Notes: a model not told the origin generated them from the sequence alone. Numbered from the stretch's first letter, positions 9,634 through 17,953 are shown. The stretch: 64,000 nucleotides of DNA from Phascolarctobacterium sp. (GCA_030523325.1 JAUNIS010000006.1:18556-82555); one strand, 5' to 3'. Program-made: numbers and translations.

Positions 9634-9687
9634 AAAAAAACAACAATGACAGAGAGGCTCTTGCCTCACAACATCATTGTTGCTATG
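9634..9687 (-). ncRNA. Candidate short antisense RNA (type I antitoxin-like)
   Basis: A minimal transcription unit on the minus strand. A consensus promoter at 9693-9721 is followed within a few bases by a hairpin with CAACAATGA outer arms (9641-9649 and 9674-9682), an inner GAGGC/GCCTC stem and a run of seven T's at 9634-9640. The predicted RNA is only about 55 nt. It is exactly antisense to the first part of a 24-codon hydrophobic plus-strand frame. This is the layout of Firmicutes type I toxin-antitoxin loci; the assignment is inference. Confidence 0.6.
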
Positions 9688-9720
9688 CTTGTATTATACA
9701 GCCTAATATTTGATTTGTAA
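9646..9720 (+). CDS. Possible hydrophobic micro-ORF overlapped by the antisense RNA
   Basis: ATG 9646 to the TAA at 9718 gives 24 residues with a hydrophobic core IIVAMLVLYSLIF, plausible as a membrane-acting toxin peptide. No good ribosome-binding site is visible, and the frame is open further upstream (an ATG at 9603 would give 38 residues). Coding status rests on the hydrophobic pattern and the antisense RNA. It could instead be a chance frame opposite a small RNA. Confidence 0.3.
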   Translation: MTERLLPHNIIVAMLVLYSLIFDL

Positions 9721-9721
9721 A
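9693..9721 (-). promoter_or_regulatory. Consensus promoter of the short antisense RNA
   Basis: TTTACA (9716-9721), 17-base spacer, TATAAT (9693-9698) on the minus strand. Confidence 0.75.
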
Positions 9722-9732
9722 TACATTTTGGC

Positions 9733-9794
9733 CCGTCCGTTTATGTATACATTTTGTGAATATTATGTGGATGCTGTCCTTGGTAAACGGACGG
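9733..9794. repeat. 62-bp element bounded by 11-bp inverted repeats
   Basis: CCGTCCGTTTA at 9733-9743 is repeated in inverse at 9784-9794 (TAAACGGACGG), enclosing 40 AT-rich bases that include the palindrome TGTATACA. No target-site duplication is visible. It may be a hairpin upstream of the terminator or a MITE remnant. Confidence 0.5.
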
Positions 9795-9806
9795 CGCAAA
9801 AAATCT

Positions 9807-9836
9807 GCAGAACGTCTTTAGGTTCTGCGATTTTTT
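9807..9836. terminator. Bidirectional terminator at the znuB 3' end
   Basis: GCAGAAC (9807-9813) pairs with GTTCTGC (9822-9828). Six T's follow on the plus strand, and on the minus strand six T's follow within a few bases, so it can end the znu operon and plus-strand transcripts. Confidence 0.8.
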
Positions 9837-10767
9837 ATTCGTCGCGTTCTTGCCTTCCGTGATGATGGCCCTTTTTATATTCAGGGAAATCTGGATGATT
9901 GCATTTTGTTTCTTCCTTTTCTTCATCGCACACCTTGCAATGAATAGGATCAGGAGCAGGACGAATTCTTTTTGATTTGCCTAGGATTAGACTCAGCACA
10001 AAAAGGATGGTGCTCGTAAGAACGATTGTTCCTCCTGGAGCAAGATTTGCGTAATAAGAAATGCTCAAGCCAAAAACTACGGAGACAATGCCGTAAAAAA
10101 TGCTTTGTAAAATCGTTGTAGCAAAACTACGAGAAGTTTGCAAGGCACAAGCAACGGGAATAACCATCATTGCCGATACTAAAAGTAAGCCGACGATACG
10201 CATGGAAAGTGCAATTGTCAAAGCTGTCAAGATTGCTAGCAAGAGACTAAGCCCTGCAACAGGCAAGCCATTTACCTTGGCAGATGTTTCATCAAAAGTT
10301 AAATATTGCAACGGACGATAAAAAATTATGACGAAGATAATCGTCGCTAATGCAAGAGCTGCCACAATCCAAAGATCTTGCGTGCTGACTGTCATGAGAC
10401 TGCCGAAGAGTACGCTGCTTAAATTGAAGCCGCCTTCTTTATTTAGTCCTGTAAAAATTACTGCTAGACCCATGCCACAATAAAAGAAAATGGCAAGAAC
10501 CATATCCGCGAGGTCGGATAATTTTGTGCGTACCTTTTCAATTGCCAAAGCACCGATGATTGTAGCAATAGCTGCGCTTAAAACAGAACTGAATCCAACT
10601 AAGGCGCCGCCTGCGACTCCGGCAAAAGCTATATGCCCAAGTCCATCGCCTATGAGACTCTGTCTTCTCAACACTAAAAAGCTGCCAATTAAAGGACAGG
10701 TGATAGCCATGAGCAGGCCAGCCATCCATGCTCGTTGCATGAATTCCATTTCAAACATTTCTAACAT
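9835..10767 (-). CDS. znuB: Zinc/manganese ABC transporter permease (ZnuB-like)
   Basis: Membrane channel of an ABC-3 family metal importer. About eight hydrophobic segments span residues 10-265. The typical SLIGDGLGHIAFAGVAGGAL and FDETSAKVNGLPV loop are present. The cytosolic tail (about 270-310) carries HCKVC and GHHHGRQ, metal-ligand-rich sequence suggesting zinc sensing or sequestration; many ZnuB proteins lack this. It is the third gene of znuA-znuC-znuB, 12 bases after znuC. Manganese as the substrate cannot be excluded. Confidence 0.88.
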   Translation of the reverse strand: MLEMFEMEFMQRAWMAGLLMAITCPLIGSFLVLRRQSLIGDGLGHIAFAGVAGGALVGFSSVLSAAIATIIGALAIEKVRTKLSDLADMVLAIFFYCGMGLAVIFTGLNKEGGFNLSSVLFGSLMTVSTQDLWIVAALALATIIFVIIFYRPLQYLTFDETSAKVNGLPVAGLSLLLAILTALTIALSMRIVGLLLVSAMMVIPVACALQTSRSFATTILQSIFYGIVSVVFGLSISYYANLAPGGTIVLTSTILFVLSLILGKSKRIRPAPDPIHCKVCDEEKEETKCNHPDFPEYKKGHHHGRQERDE

Positions 10768-10779
10768 AAAAATTTCCTT

Positions 10780-11499
10780 CTATCTATAAAAGTATCCGTG
10801 CTTGTGATGATGCTGAAGAGCCTCATGAACCTCGCCCCTAAAACAAATTCCATGATTAATACAAAGGGCCGACTTGGCTGCTTGAGCTGCCAACTCTAAA
10901 TCGTGACTGATCATGATAATCGTCACGCCTTGCTCACCATTAATTTCAGCAAGCATATCGTATAAATCAATCTTAGATGCTGCATCAATACCTGTTGCCG
11001 GTTCGTCTAAGAGTAAAATTTCTGGTTCCTTAACCATGGCGCGAGCGAGAAAAACTCTTTGCTGTTGACCGCCGGATAATTCACCAATCTTACGAGTTTG
11101 CAAATCGGTTAATCTAAAAGTCGCGAGCGCTTTATCAATCTTTTTTTCTTCTTCACTGCCAAAACGTTGCCAAAGCTTGTACTTGCTTATTAAACCAAGA
11201 GCAACAACCTCGCGCACGCTAATGGGAAAGTCTCTTTGCATTTTCGCGGGATTTTGCGGGACGTAGCCCACCTTCTCCCATTGGTCAAATTTTTCGATGG
11301 GAGTTCCGTAGTAAGAAATGCTACCCATTGTTGGGGGCATAGCATGCGCGAGCATTTTCATCAGTGTGCTCTTGCCTGCACCATTAGCCCCAATAACGGC
11401 AACAAAATCTCCACGAGGAACGTCTAAATCTAATTTGTGAAAGACCCAGCCGTCTCCATAGTCAAAGCCTAGGTTACGGACCGAGATAATATTTTCCAT
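10780..11499 (-). CDS. znuC: Zinc/manganese ABC transporter ATP-binding protein (ZnuC-like)
   Basis: Cytosolic ATPase that drives the metal importer. Walker A is GANGAGKST (about residues 37-45), the signature LSGGQQQRVFLARA, and Walker B ILLLDEPATGID, with the switch histidine in MISHD. The C-terminus HEALQHHHKHGYFYR is histidine-rich, like the tail of the partner permease. 239 residues is the usual length. It lies 11 bases after znuA. Confidence 0.9.
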   Translation of the reverse strand: MENIISVRNLGFDYGDGWVFHKLDLDVPRGDFVAVIGANGAGKSTLMKMLAHAMPPTMGSISYYGTPIEKFDQWEKVGYVPQNPAKMQRDFPISVREVVALGLISKYKLWQRFGSEEEKKIDKALATFRLTDLQTRKIGELSGGQQQRVFLARAMVKEPEILLLDEPATGIDAASKIDLYDMLAEINGEQGVTIIMISHDLELAAQAAKSALCINHGICFRGEVHEALQHHHKHGYFYR

Positions 11500-11510
11500 G
11501 TTAACCTCTT

Positions 11511-12386
11511 TTATTCACACAAAGCTTTTCTTAAAGCTTCTACATTTTCTTTTTGAATTTTTAAATAATCAACCCCAGCCTTCTTGCCTTCTTCGTCAAG
11601 TCCTTCGATTGGGTCAAGTACTGCAGACTGTGCACCAGTTTCTTTAGCAAGCATCTCTGCAAGCTTAGGGCTTGCCAAGGTCTCGAAGAAAATATATTTA
11701 ACATTTTCCTTGCGCACTAAATTAACTAAGTTTTTCAAGTCCCTAGGATTTGGTTCCGACTCTGGCGAGATACCACTTATGGAAATTTGCGTAAGACCAT
11801 AGTCAGCTGCCAAGTGACCAAAGGCTCTATGACTTGTCACAAAGCTTTTACGTTTAGCCGCTTGGCTAATTTTTACAAGCTCAGTATCAAGCTTTTGTAA
11901 TTCGCTAAGATAATTTGCAGCATTCTTTTCATAAGTCGCTGCATTTTTTGCATCAACCTCGGAGAAAGCCTGACAAATGGCTTGCACTTCCTTCATAGCT
12001 TTGCGGGGACTAATCCAAACATGAGGATCTTGCTTGCCATTAACAAGAAATAAATTTCGTCCAGCTTCCACACCAAAAATTTTTCTTTCCTTTAAAGCCT
12101 CTAAAGAGGTATCGGCCCAAGGCTCGACAATGCCATTATAAACAAAAACCTTGGCTCTGCCCAATCTCGTCAAATCTCGAGGCGATGGCTCCCAATCGTG
12201 AGGCTCAGCTCCATCAGGAACTAAGGTTACAATATCAATCTTGTCTCCGCCCACGGCACGAGCGAATTCCGCCATAGGATAAAAGCTTGCCACAACAGAA
12301 AGCTTGCCCGCTGCTTTTCTCTCAGGAGAACTGCAACCAGTTAAACAAATCGTTATTGCTAAAATCAAAAAAAATATTTTTTTCAT
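11511..12386 (-). CDS. znuA: Zinc/manganese-binding lipoprotein of the ABC importer (ZnuA-like)
   Basis: Cluster A-I solute-binding protein. The N-terminus is a lipoprotein signal with lipobox LTGC at about residue 18. The metal ligands are visible as histidines in EPHDWEPSPRD, DPHVWISP and SHRAFGHLA and an acidic residue near the C-terminus (LDPIEG). It lacks the long His/Asp-rich loop of many ZnuA proteins. Zinc is favoured over manganese mainly by the His-rich tails of its permease and ATPase. First gene of the operon, divergent from a nicotinamidase-like gene. Confidence 0.88.
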   Translation of the reverse strand: MKKIFFLILAITICLTGCSSPERKAAGKLSVVASFYPMAEFARAVGGDKIDIVTLVPDGAEPHDWEPSPRDLTRLGRAKVFVYNGIVEPWADTSLEALKERKIFGVEAGRNLFLVNGKQDPHVWISPRKAMKEVQAICQAFSEVDAKNAATYEKNAANYLSELQKLDTELVKISQAAKRKSFVTSHRAFGHLAADYGLTQISISGISPESEPNPRDLKNLVNLVRKENVKYIFFETLASPKLAEMLAKETGAQSAVLDPIEGLDEEGKKAGVDYLKIQKENVEALRKALCE

Positions 12387-12479
12387 CTACAGTTCCTTTC
12401 AAATTACGTACAAGCTCTCACTCAAAATTCAACTAATGCTTGGTCAACATAAAAGCATCAATTTATTGTTGTAAATTTT

Positions 12480-12509
12480 ATAATATTATATTTTATGCTA
12501 AGATGTCAA
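12480..12509 (-). promoter_or_regulatory. Promoter of the znu operon
   Basis: Perfect TTGACA (12504-12509) with TATTAT (12480-12485) at 18 bases on the minus strand. I found no convincing Zur palindrome around it. Confidence 0.65.
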
Positions 12510-12546
12510 CGAAAAAAGTATACATTAACAAATTATCGTAAAACAA

Positions 12547-12575
12547 TTGAAAATTTACGTTGATGGGAGTAGAAT
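12547..12575 (+). promoter_or_regulatory. Promoter of the nicotinamidase-like gene
   Basis: TTGAAA (12547-12552), 17-base spacer, TAGAAT (12570-12575), 34 bases before ATG 12609, which has AAGGAGG upstream. Confidence 0.65.
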
Positions 12576-12608
12576 TAAATAAATTTTCTTTAAGGAGGAA
12601 TTTTTACG

Positions 12609-13250
12609 ATGAAGTTAATCGACAAAAAATATATTGCGTCCTTTGATATTGACGCACAAAATACTTTTACTCCTGTTTGCCCAGACGAGCTTCCTGTTAT
12701 CGGAGGTAATGAAATTGCCAGAGAACTCAACGCTCAAGCAAATTTTGCTTCCTTACGTGTAGGCTCTCGTGACGCTCATACTCTTGCAGCTCTGTGGCTT
12801 AGCGACGCAGACCATGCACCCTTAACTCCTGTCGTAGGAAACTATCCTGACCTTGACATTCGCTGGCCTGCTCATGCAATTATCGGTACGAAGGGTTTTG
12901 ATTTCATTGCAGGGCTCGACCCCAAAGCATATGATTTTCAAGTTTACAAGGGCATCGAAGTCGACAAGCATCCTTATGGAGCTTGCTATCACGACTTAGC
13001 AAATAAGCTTTCCACCGGCGTCATTGAATTCTTAAAGCTACACGGTATTACCACCGTAATTTGCGGCGGACTTGCAACTGATTACTGCGTAAAAAATACC
13101 GTGCTCCAGCTTAAGGCTGCTGGCTTCGACGTAATTTTAAATAAAGCAGCATGTCGTGGCATTGCTCCTGAGACAGTTGAGCAAGCCATGCAAGAAATGA
13201 CTAATGCAGGTGTTAAATTTGTAGAAAGCGCTAGCGAGTTAGAAGCTTAA
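12609..13250 (+). CDS. Nicotinamidase / isochorismatase-family amidohydrolase
   Basis: Cysteine hydrolase fold that probably converts nicotinamide to nicotinic acid for NAD salvage. The catalytic aspartate is in FDIDAQNTF (about D15). A lysine follows in IGTKGFDF, and the nucleophilic cysteine is in GGLATDYCVKNT. The 213 residues fit PncA-type enzymes. The metal-site Asp and His appear in SRDAHTLAALW and in DADHAP. It stands alone with its own promoter and terminator. Substrate could be another amide. Confidence 0.75.
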   Translation: MKLIDKKYIASFDIDAQNTFTPVCPDELPVIGGNEIARELNAQANFASLRVGSRDAHTLAALWLSDADHAPLTPVVGNYPDLDIRWPAHAIIGTKGFDFIAGLDPKAYDFQVYKGIEVDKHPYGACYHDLANKLSTGVIEFLKLHGITTVICGGLATDYCVKNTVLQLKAAGFDVILNKAACRGIAPETVEQAMQEMTNAGVKFVESASELEA

Positions 13251-13268
13251 TAAAAATTTGCATATGAA

Positions 13269-13301
13269 AAGGACCGAGCAAAACCCGGTCCTTAATTTTT
13301 T
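13269..13301. terminator. Bidirectional terminator
   Basis: AAGGACCG (13269-13276) pairs with CGGTCCTT (13286-13293). T's follow on the plus side and, on the minus side, TTTT. Confidence 0.85.
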
Positions 13302-13303
13302 CC

Positions 13304-13840
13304 TTATTTTACTTTTACATATTGGCTCTTAACGTAACCAGTGGTCATTTCCCAATAGTCGTCTTTAGCATCAAAGATAGTGACGCGACTCCAAGAACCA
13401 TCGCCCTCGCCGCTTGCTAAAAGAAAATATTCGCAATCAACCTTTTTTTCAGAAGGATTCATGGTTCCTAAAACCTCGCAGTTTGTGTTTGGTTCCACGC
13501 GAATATTTACGTCGGTGCCACCAGGCAGAAAATCTTGGACCTCTTTTTTCGTACATTGTTTATAAACTCCCTTAAAAGATGCGTGAGCTATTTCACCAAC
13601 ATTTTCTTTGTGGGGAAAATAACTAACACCTTGATCATAGGGCATAATACGATCAAAATCGTCCTTGCTATCTACTAATTTATATTTATAGGTGTACATA
13701 TAAGGTCCAGCTGCAACAACACTGTCAACATCCATATGATATTCATATTCAATGACATTGCAAACCTTAACCCAATTTTCCGCAAAGCAAGAGGAACAAA
13801 GAGTTGTCAAGGCAGCTGCTAATAATAATGCTTTTTTCAT
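13304..13840 (-). CDS. Exported protein with C-terminal bacterial SH3-like domain
   Basis: The signal peptide MKKALLLAAALTTLCSSCFA ends at about residue 20. The N-terminal half (about 22-100) is unrecognised and rich in Tyr and Asp. Residues 108-178 look like an SH3b domain (TDVNIRVEPNTNCEVLGTM, then GYVKSQYVKV), which commonly binds cell-wall peptides. Four or five cysteines remain in the mature part, suggesting disulfides. It follows the NagD-like gene by 16 bases on the same strand. Confidence 0.7.
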   Translation of the reverse strand: MKKALLLAAALTTLCSSCFAENWVKVCNVIEYEYHMDVDSVVAAGPYMYTYKYKLVDSKDDFDRIMPYDQGVSYFPHKENVGEIAHASFKGVYKQCTKKEVQDFLPGGTDVNIRVEPNTNCEVLGTMNPSEKKVDCEYFLLASGEGDGSWSRVTIFDAKDDYWEMTTGYVKSQYVKVK

Positions 13841-13856
13841 GTTAATACCTCGCTCA

Positions 13857-14663
13857 TTAATCTAAATAATTTAAAATTTCTTTGGCATGAGGAAGAATAA
13901 TATCTGGCTTGATGCTGCCCTTCTCCACATCCTCCATAGTCGCTTCACCTGTGAGGACCATAATAGAAAGAATATCGTTATTTAAACCGAAAGCAATATC
14001 CGTTGCCAGACGGTCACCAACCATGGCAATTTCTTCTTTCTTGAAGCCAGTTTTATCAAGAGCCACATCAACCATGTGTACGAAGGGCTTGCCGCAAATT
14101 ACTTCTGGTGCTTTACCAGTTGCTGTTTTGATGAGCTCGATCATGGCACCAGTGTCGGGGATGAATTCTCCATCTTCTATGGGGCAACGTACGTCTGGAT
14201 GAGTTGCAACATAGGGAACGCCTTTATCGATAAGACGACAAGCAATGGTTAAGCGTTCATAAGTCAAAGTTTGATCGAAGCCAACCACAACATAGTCTGC
14301 TCCCTCTTCCAGAGTATTAGTCAAAACAAAACCTGCATCCCCAATAATTTTTAATAATTGAGGAGTGCCAAGCACAAAAAGTTTAGCACCGGGCTTCTTC
14401 TTGTTCATCCAATTGGTAAATGCATCCGTAGAGATAAGAACCTCGTTACGTGTAACAGGCACGCCCAAGCGATTCATTTTTTGCACGTAATGCTCGTGGC
14501 TGCGAGAAGAATTGTTCGTCAAAAGATAATACTTACGTCCTGCAGCCGTTAATTTATCAAAGAAGCCTTCCATCCCGGGAATGATTTCATCACCTAAATT
14601 AATGGTTCCGTCCATATCAAAAAGAAAGCACTTAATATTTTTCAAACGTTCAAATTTATCCAA
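13857..14663 (-). CDS. HAD-IIA phosphatase, NagD/AraL-like
   Basis: Cytosolic sugar- or nucleotide-phosphate phosphatase. Motif I is FLFDMDGTINLG, motif II LLTNNSSRS, and the C-terminal motif IV MVGDRLATDIAFG; the NagD-type C2 cap lies between. I choose TTG 14663 (MDKFERLKNIKCF) because GGAGGAG sits 6-7 bases upstream. The longer frame to 14711 has no ribosome site and would add 16 unconserved residues. 268 aa is normal for the family. The exact substrate cannot be read from sequence. Confidence 0.85.
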   Translation of the reverse strand: MDKFERLKNIKCFLFDMDGTINLGDEIIPGMEGFFDKLTAAGRKYYLLTNNSSRSHEHYVQKMNRLGVPVTRNEVLISTDAFTNWMNKKKPGAKLFVLGTPQLLKIIGDAGFVLTNTLEEGADYVVVGFDQTLTYERLTIACRLIDKGVPYVATHPDVRCPIEDGEFIPDTGAMIELIKTATGKAPEVICGKPFVHMVDVALDKTGFKKEEIAMVGDRLATDIAFGLNNDILSIMVLTGEATMEDVEKGSIKPDIILPHAKEILNYLD

Positions 14664-14802
14664 AATAAACTCCTCCGAAAAAAATGCGCCATACGTAATA
14701 TTCGTCATCATTCTAATTATAAAATATTAATTTACTTTAAGCAAAAAAAATTTCTTCCAGCTCCGTATATTTCAAAGAAATTTTTTACTACAAATTGCCG
14801 AG

Positions 14803-14831
14803 TTGCGGAATAAATTTTGAGGACGTATAAT
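14803..14831 (+). promoter_or_regulatory. Promoter of the phosphoglycolate-phosphatase-like gene
   Basis: TTGCGG (14803-14808), 17-base spacer, perfect TATAAT (14826-14831), giving a leader of about 100 nt. Confidence 0.6.
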
Positions 14832-14934
14832 ATAAGATAGAAGTTAATTCGAATGACAGCAATTTTGAGTTTAGCATTAATTCTGCGAACTACCGATTAA
14901 TATTTATCAACTTAATGTTAGAAAGGAATCCTAC

Positions 14935-15582
14935 ATGAAGTACACCACCATCATCTTCGACCTTGACGGAACCTTACTTAATACGTTAGACGATCTTGCT
15001 ACTGCTACCAATTGGGCTCTAAAGGCTAACAACTTCCCTGAGCGAAATCTTGAAGAAGTGCGTTGGTTCGTTGGCAACGGTATGCGTCGCTTAATCGAGC
15101 AAGCAGTTCCAAGTAATGCGAACTCAGGGCAAATTGAAAAAGTTATGGCAAGCTTTAACGAATATTACGCAACCCACACGAATGAAAAGACAGATTTGTA
15201 TCCCGGAGTAAAGGAATTATTAATTAAATTGCGCGAGGCTGGTTGTAAGACAGCCATTGTTTCTAACAAACCGGATTACGGTGTACAAAATTTAATGAAG
15301 CAATATTTTGACGGACTTGTTGATGGAGCAATGGGCGAGCACCCACCCATCACACGTAAGCCTGCCCCTGATATGGTGCTTGCCATTATTAAGGAGCTTG
15401 GTGCTGAACTAGAGGACTGCATTTATGTTGGCGATAGCGATGTTGATGTTGCAACCGCAAGGAATGCAAATATCCCTTGCATCGGAGCTTGCTGGGGATT
15501 TCGCGGCAAAGAATTTCTTATCGAGCAAGGTTGCGAGCTACTCGCCGACACCTTGGAAGACGTTTATAAATTTATAGAGTAA
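14935..15582 (+). CDS. HAD-IA phosphatase, phosphoglycolate phosphatase-like
   Basis: Motif I IIFDLDGTLLNTLDDL, motif II IVSNKPD, catalytic lysine in ITRKPAPDMV and motif IV YVGDSDVDVATARNA are all present. The length (215 aa) and helical cap match Gph/PpaX proteins. It probably removes phosphate from 2-phosphoglycolate or pyrophosphate; sequence alone does not separate these. ATG 14935 has GAAAGGA upstream. Monocistronic between its own promoter and a strong terminator. Confidence 0.85.
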   Translation: MKYTTIIFDLDGTLLNTLDDLATATNWALKANNFPERNLEEVRWFVGNGMRRLIEQAVPSNANSGQIEKVMASFNEYYATHTNEKTDLYPGVKELLIKLREAGCKTAIVSNKPDYGVQNLMKQYFDGLVDGAMGEHPPITRKPAPDMVLAIIKELGAELEDCIYVGDSDVDVATARNANIPCIGACWGFRGKEFLIEQGCELLADTLEDVYKFIE

Positions 15583-15588
15583 AGCCAA

Positions 15589-15630
15589 AAACTACGCGCC
15601 TACGATTTTATTCGTAAACGCGTAGTTTTT
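15589..15630. terminator. Bidirectional terminator between convergent genes
   Basis: AAACTACGCG pairs with CGCGTAGTTT (15589-15598 with 15619-15628), with a nested TACGA/TCGTA stem and T tracts both ways. Confidence 0.88.
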
Positions 15631-16976
15631 TATTCCAATGCTACATATTTTTTCTCTAAAAGTTTGATGAAATATCTGAAGGAAATGTAGACGAAAATCG
15701 CACCGCTTGTCCAAGCAATCGGTTCAGCAAGACAAAGGCCAATGTATCCCAACATATCCGCAAGAATAATTGCTGCTCCACAACGCATTACAAGTTCAAT
15801 TGTACTTGCGATAAAAGGAACTGCTGAAACACCCATGCCTTGACACGCGTTACGATAAATAAACATTTGGCTAAAGAATAGATAAGCCGGAACAGAATAC
15901 ATAATGTAAAGTCCCGCTGCATGCATAACATTCTCGCTAGGATTATCTAAGAAGATGCCAATGATTTCCTTGCCAAAAACAAACATTAAAATTGCAGCAG
16001 CGCTACTGTAACCAAATGTGAGCCAAGAACATCTTTTAGCTGCTTCACGAATACGATCAAACTTACGCGCACCAAAATTTTGTGCCGTAAATACAGCCAT
16101 AGAAATTCCAATAGAAACCATTGGTTGTACTGCTAATTGTTCTACGCGTGCGGCAGTAGTAAAGCCAGCAATCTGTTCGCCACCAAATTTATTGCAGACG
16201 GATTGCAAAACCATAACACTAATACCAATTACAGAAAATTGCATACCCATAGGAACGCCCATTCTCAGATGAGCCCAGGCTTCAGACCAGGTAATTTTAA
16301 AATCATTCAACGATAAATGCAGGTCTGGAAATTTATAATAAATATAGCCTATGCAAAGAATTCCACTCAGAGCTTGTGCCAAAACCATAGCAAAAGCACT
16401 ACCAGGCACGCCCCAGGATAATTTGATGATGAAAATCAAAGCCAAAACGATATTAGCGATGGAAGAGATAATCAAAAAGTACAAGGGGGTCTTACTATCG
16501 CCCAAAGAACGCATGACTGCGGAAAGATAGTTGTAAGCCATCATAAAAGCCAAACCATCCACGATAATCATGACATAGCTTCTGGCGTCCTTGCACAATT
16601 CGGTCGGCATATTCATCAGCACCATTAAATAATCAATGGAAAAATGCATGACAAGCATGATAAAAATTACGGTAAAAATACTTAAAATTGTCCCAGTGCC
16701 AATACTACGTCTTACGCCAACCATATCATTGGCCCCATATCTTTGTCCGGTCACGACAGAAAAACCGTTACCCATACCAATGGTCAGCATCATAACCATC
16801 ATGAAAAGAGGAGAAATTCCTCCAACTGCAGCCAAAGCTTCTACGCCAATCGTACGTCCGACGATAACGATATCAGCAATATTATAAAGTTGTTGAAAGA
16901 CATTGCCTATCAAAAGCGGAATCATAAAAGAAATGATTAAACTTAAGGGCTTGCCTTCGGTCATGTTTTGTAACAT
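15630..16976 (-). CDS. MATE-family efflux pump
   Basis: Cation-coupled multidrug or metabolite exporter with about 12 hydrophobic helices in 448 residues. The N-terminal IPLLIGNVFQQLYNIADIVI and VGRTIGVEALAAVGG and the repeat in the second half (FGGEQIAGFTTAARVEQ) are typical of the DinF/NorM-like MATE group. GGAG lies 8 bases before ATG 16976. It follows the PHP gene by 24 bases, so the two are likely co-transcribed. Substrate unknown. Confidence 0.88.
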   Translation of the reverse strand: MLQNMTEGKPLSLIISFMIPLLIGNVFQQLYNIADIVIVGRTIGVEALAAVGGISPLFMMVMMLTIGMGNGFSVVTGQRYGANDMVGVRRSIGTGTILSIFTVIFIMLVMHFSIDYLMVLMNMPTELCKDARSYVMIIVDGLAFMMAYNYLSAVMRSLGDSKTPLYFLIISSIANIVLALIFIIKLSWGVPGSAFAMVLAQALSGILCIGYIYYKFPDLHLSLNDFKITWSEAWAHLRMGVPMGMQFSVIGISVMVLQSVCNKFGGEQIAGFTTAARVEQLAVQPMVSIGISMAVFTAQNFGARKFDRIREAAKRCSWLTFGYSSAAAILMFVFGKEIIGIFLDNPSENVMHAAGLYIMYSVPAYLFFSQMFIYRNACQGMGVSAVPFIASTIELVMRCGAAIILADMLGYIGLCLAEPIAWTSGAIFVYISFRYFIKLLEKKYVALE

Positions 16977-17000
16977 AAAAGATACTCCGAATATAAAAAG

Positions 17001-17783
17001 TTAATTATCAACTTCCATCTGTTTCCTGTTTTTAAAATAAATCGGCACCAACCCTAAGTCCTTCGCCATCTTCACAGCAAGGTCAATGCGCCTACCCACA
17101 TGTTCTTCGTAGTGGGCGTCACTGCCGATGGTCACAAACTTGCCACCTAGTTCTTTATAACGAGCGTAAAGAGGAACAAGTCCTGCATAAGCCTTCTCAT
17201 CATCTAAGCGACGGGTGTTAATTTCAATGGGTTTATTTTTCGCAATCAAAAGTTTAAAAAGCTCATCGAAGCCTTGAGGATTATCCTCAAGATGCAGCTC
17301 CCTTTCGTCCCCCTCGTAGGGCCAGTAACGACAAATATAATCGATATGGGCGAATGAGTCAAAGTTATCGTGTGCCTTGAGACAATAAATTGCATCAGCT
17401 AAATACTCGTCAATAATTTCTTGACGCGTAAAACCAGTATAACAGGTTGGTTCATAAATGTCTCGACCGCCCATACAATGAATGCTCGCAAGCACGTAGT
17501 CAAAGCCTACGCTTGCCGCAACCTTTTCATCTCGCTTAGCAGTTTGTCTTTGCATGCCAATCTCAATACCAAAGAGCACGTCATCCGAGCGAAATTTTTT
17601 GGCAATTCTCATGTATTCATCCAAGTCGAAAAGAAATTCTTCAGGATTCGTCGGATAATCATAGTCCCAATGCTCGGTAACAATCATACCAATTCCTTGC
17701 TCTTTAGCAACTCGCATGGCATCTTCATATTGCATATGACTATCGCAAGACATATTGCAATGCATATGTGTATCAAATAACAT
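17001..17783 (-). CDS. PHP-domain phosphatase, histidinol-phosphatase (HisK)-like
   Basis: Metal-dependent PHP fold. The first metal motif is FDTHMHCNMSCDS, then TEHWDYD, a conserved ASIHCM and a C-terminal TIGSDAHYEEHVG. This is the arrangement of HisK-type histidinol phosphatases, and the 260 residues fit. No other his genes are nearby, so the substrate is uncertain. ATG 17783 is preferred to GTG 17792 because AAGG then lies about 10 bases upstream. Confidence 0.75.
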   Translation of the reverse strand: MLFDTHMHCNMSCDSHMQYEDAMRVAKEQGIGMIVTEHWDYDYPTNPEEFLFDLDEYMRIAKKFRSDDVLFGIEIGMQRQTAKRDEKVAASVGFDYVLASIHCMGGRDIYEPTCYTGFTRQEIIDEYLADAIYCLKAHDNFDSFAHIDYICRYWPYEGDERELHLEDNPQGFDELFKLLIAKNKPIEINTRRLDDEKAYAGLVPLYARYKELGGKFVTIGSDAHYEEHVGRRIDLAVKMAKDLGLVPIYFKNRKQMEVDN

Positions 17784-17819
17784 CAGTGTCACACCTTTTT
17801 GATAAGCAAATACTAAATG

Positions 17820-17945
17820 GTGAAAGCATTAATTCACACAAAACTTTCAGAGTGCATGCTTGTCTAGGAGGCCCGACGACGGCGTACTAAAAGTCGTGTA
17901 CGTCTAGGAGGGCCGACAACACATAACACGTGCTATGAAAGTTTT
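17820..17945 (-). ncRNA. Structured intergenic RNA element with duplicated CCTCCTAGAC motif
   Basis: Between ychF and the PHP gene, in the sense of transcription, lies a region bounded by a 10-base inverted repeat (AAAACTTTCA with TGAAAGTTTT, 17840-17849 and 17936-17945). Inside it a 16-base motif GTCGG(C/G)CCTCCTAGAC occurs twice. TTGTC/GACAA and GGCCC/GGGCC can pair around an inner CGTAC/GTACG hairpin. The CCTCC in each copy resembles the anti-Shine-Dalgarno sequence. I do not recognise a known riboswitch; it could be a dispersed repeat. Confidence 0.5.
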
Positions 17946-17953
17946 ATAAATAT

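Noticed and set aside
9331..9720. 129-residue open frame on the plus strand
   Set aside because: It runs through the end of the small membrane gene, a terminator and several hairpins, with no ribosome site; only its last 24 codons are considered, with low confidence.
12387..12608. Zur operator for the znu operon
   Set aside because: No palindrome matching a Zur consensus was found around the strong promoter.
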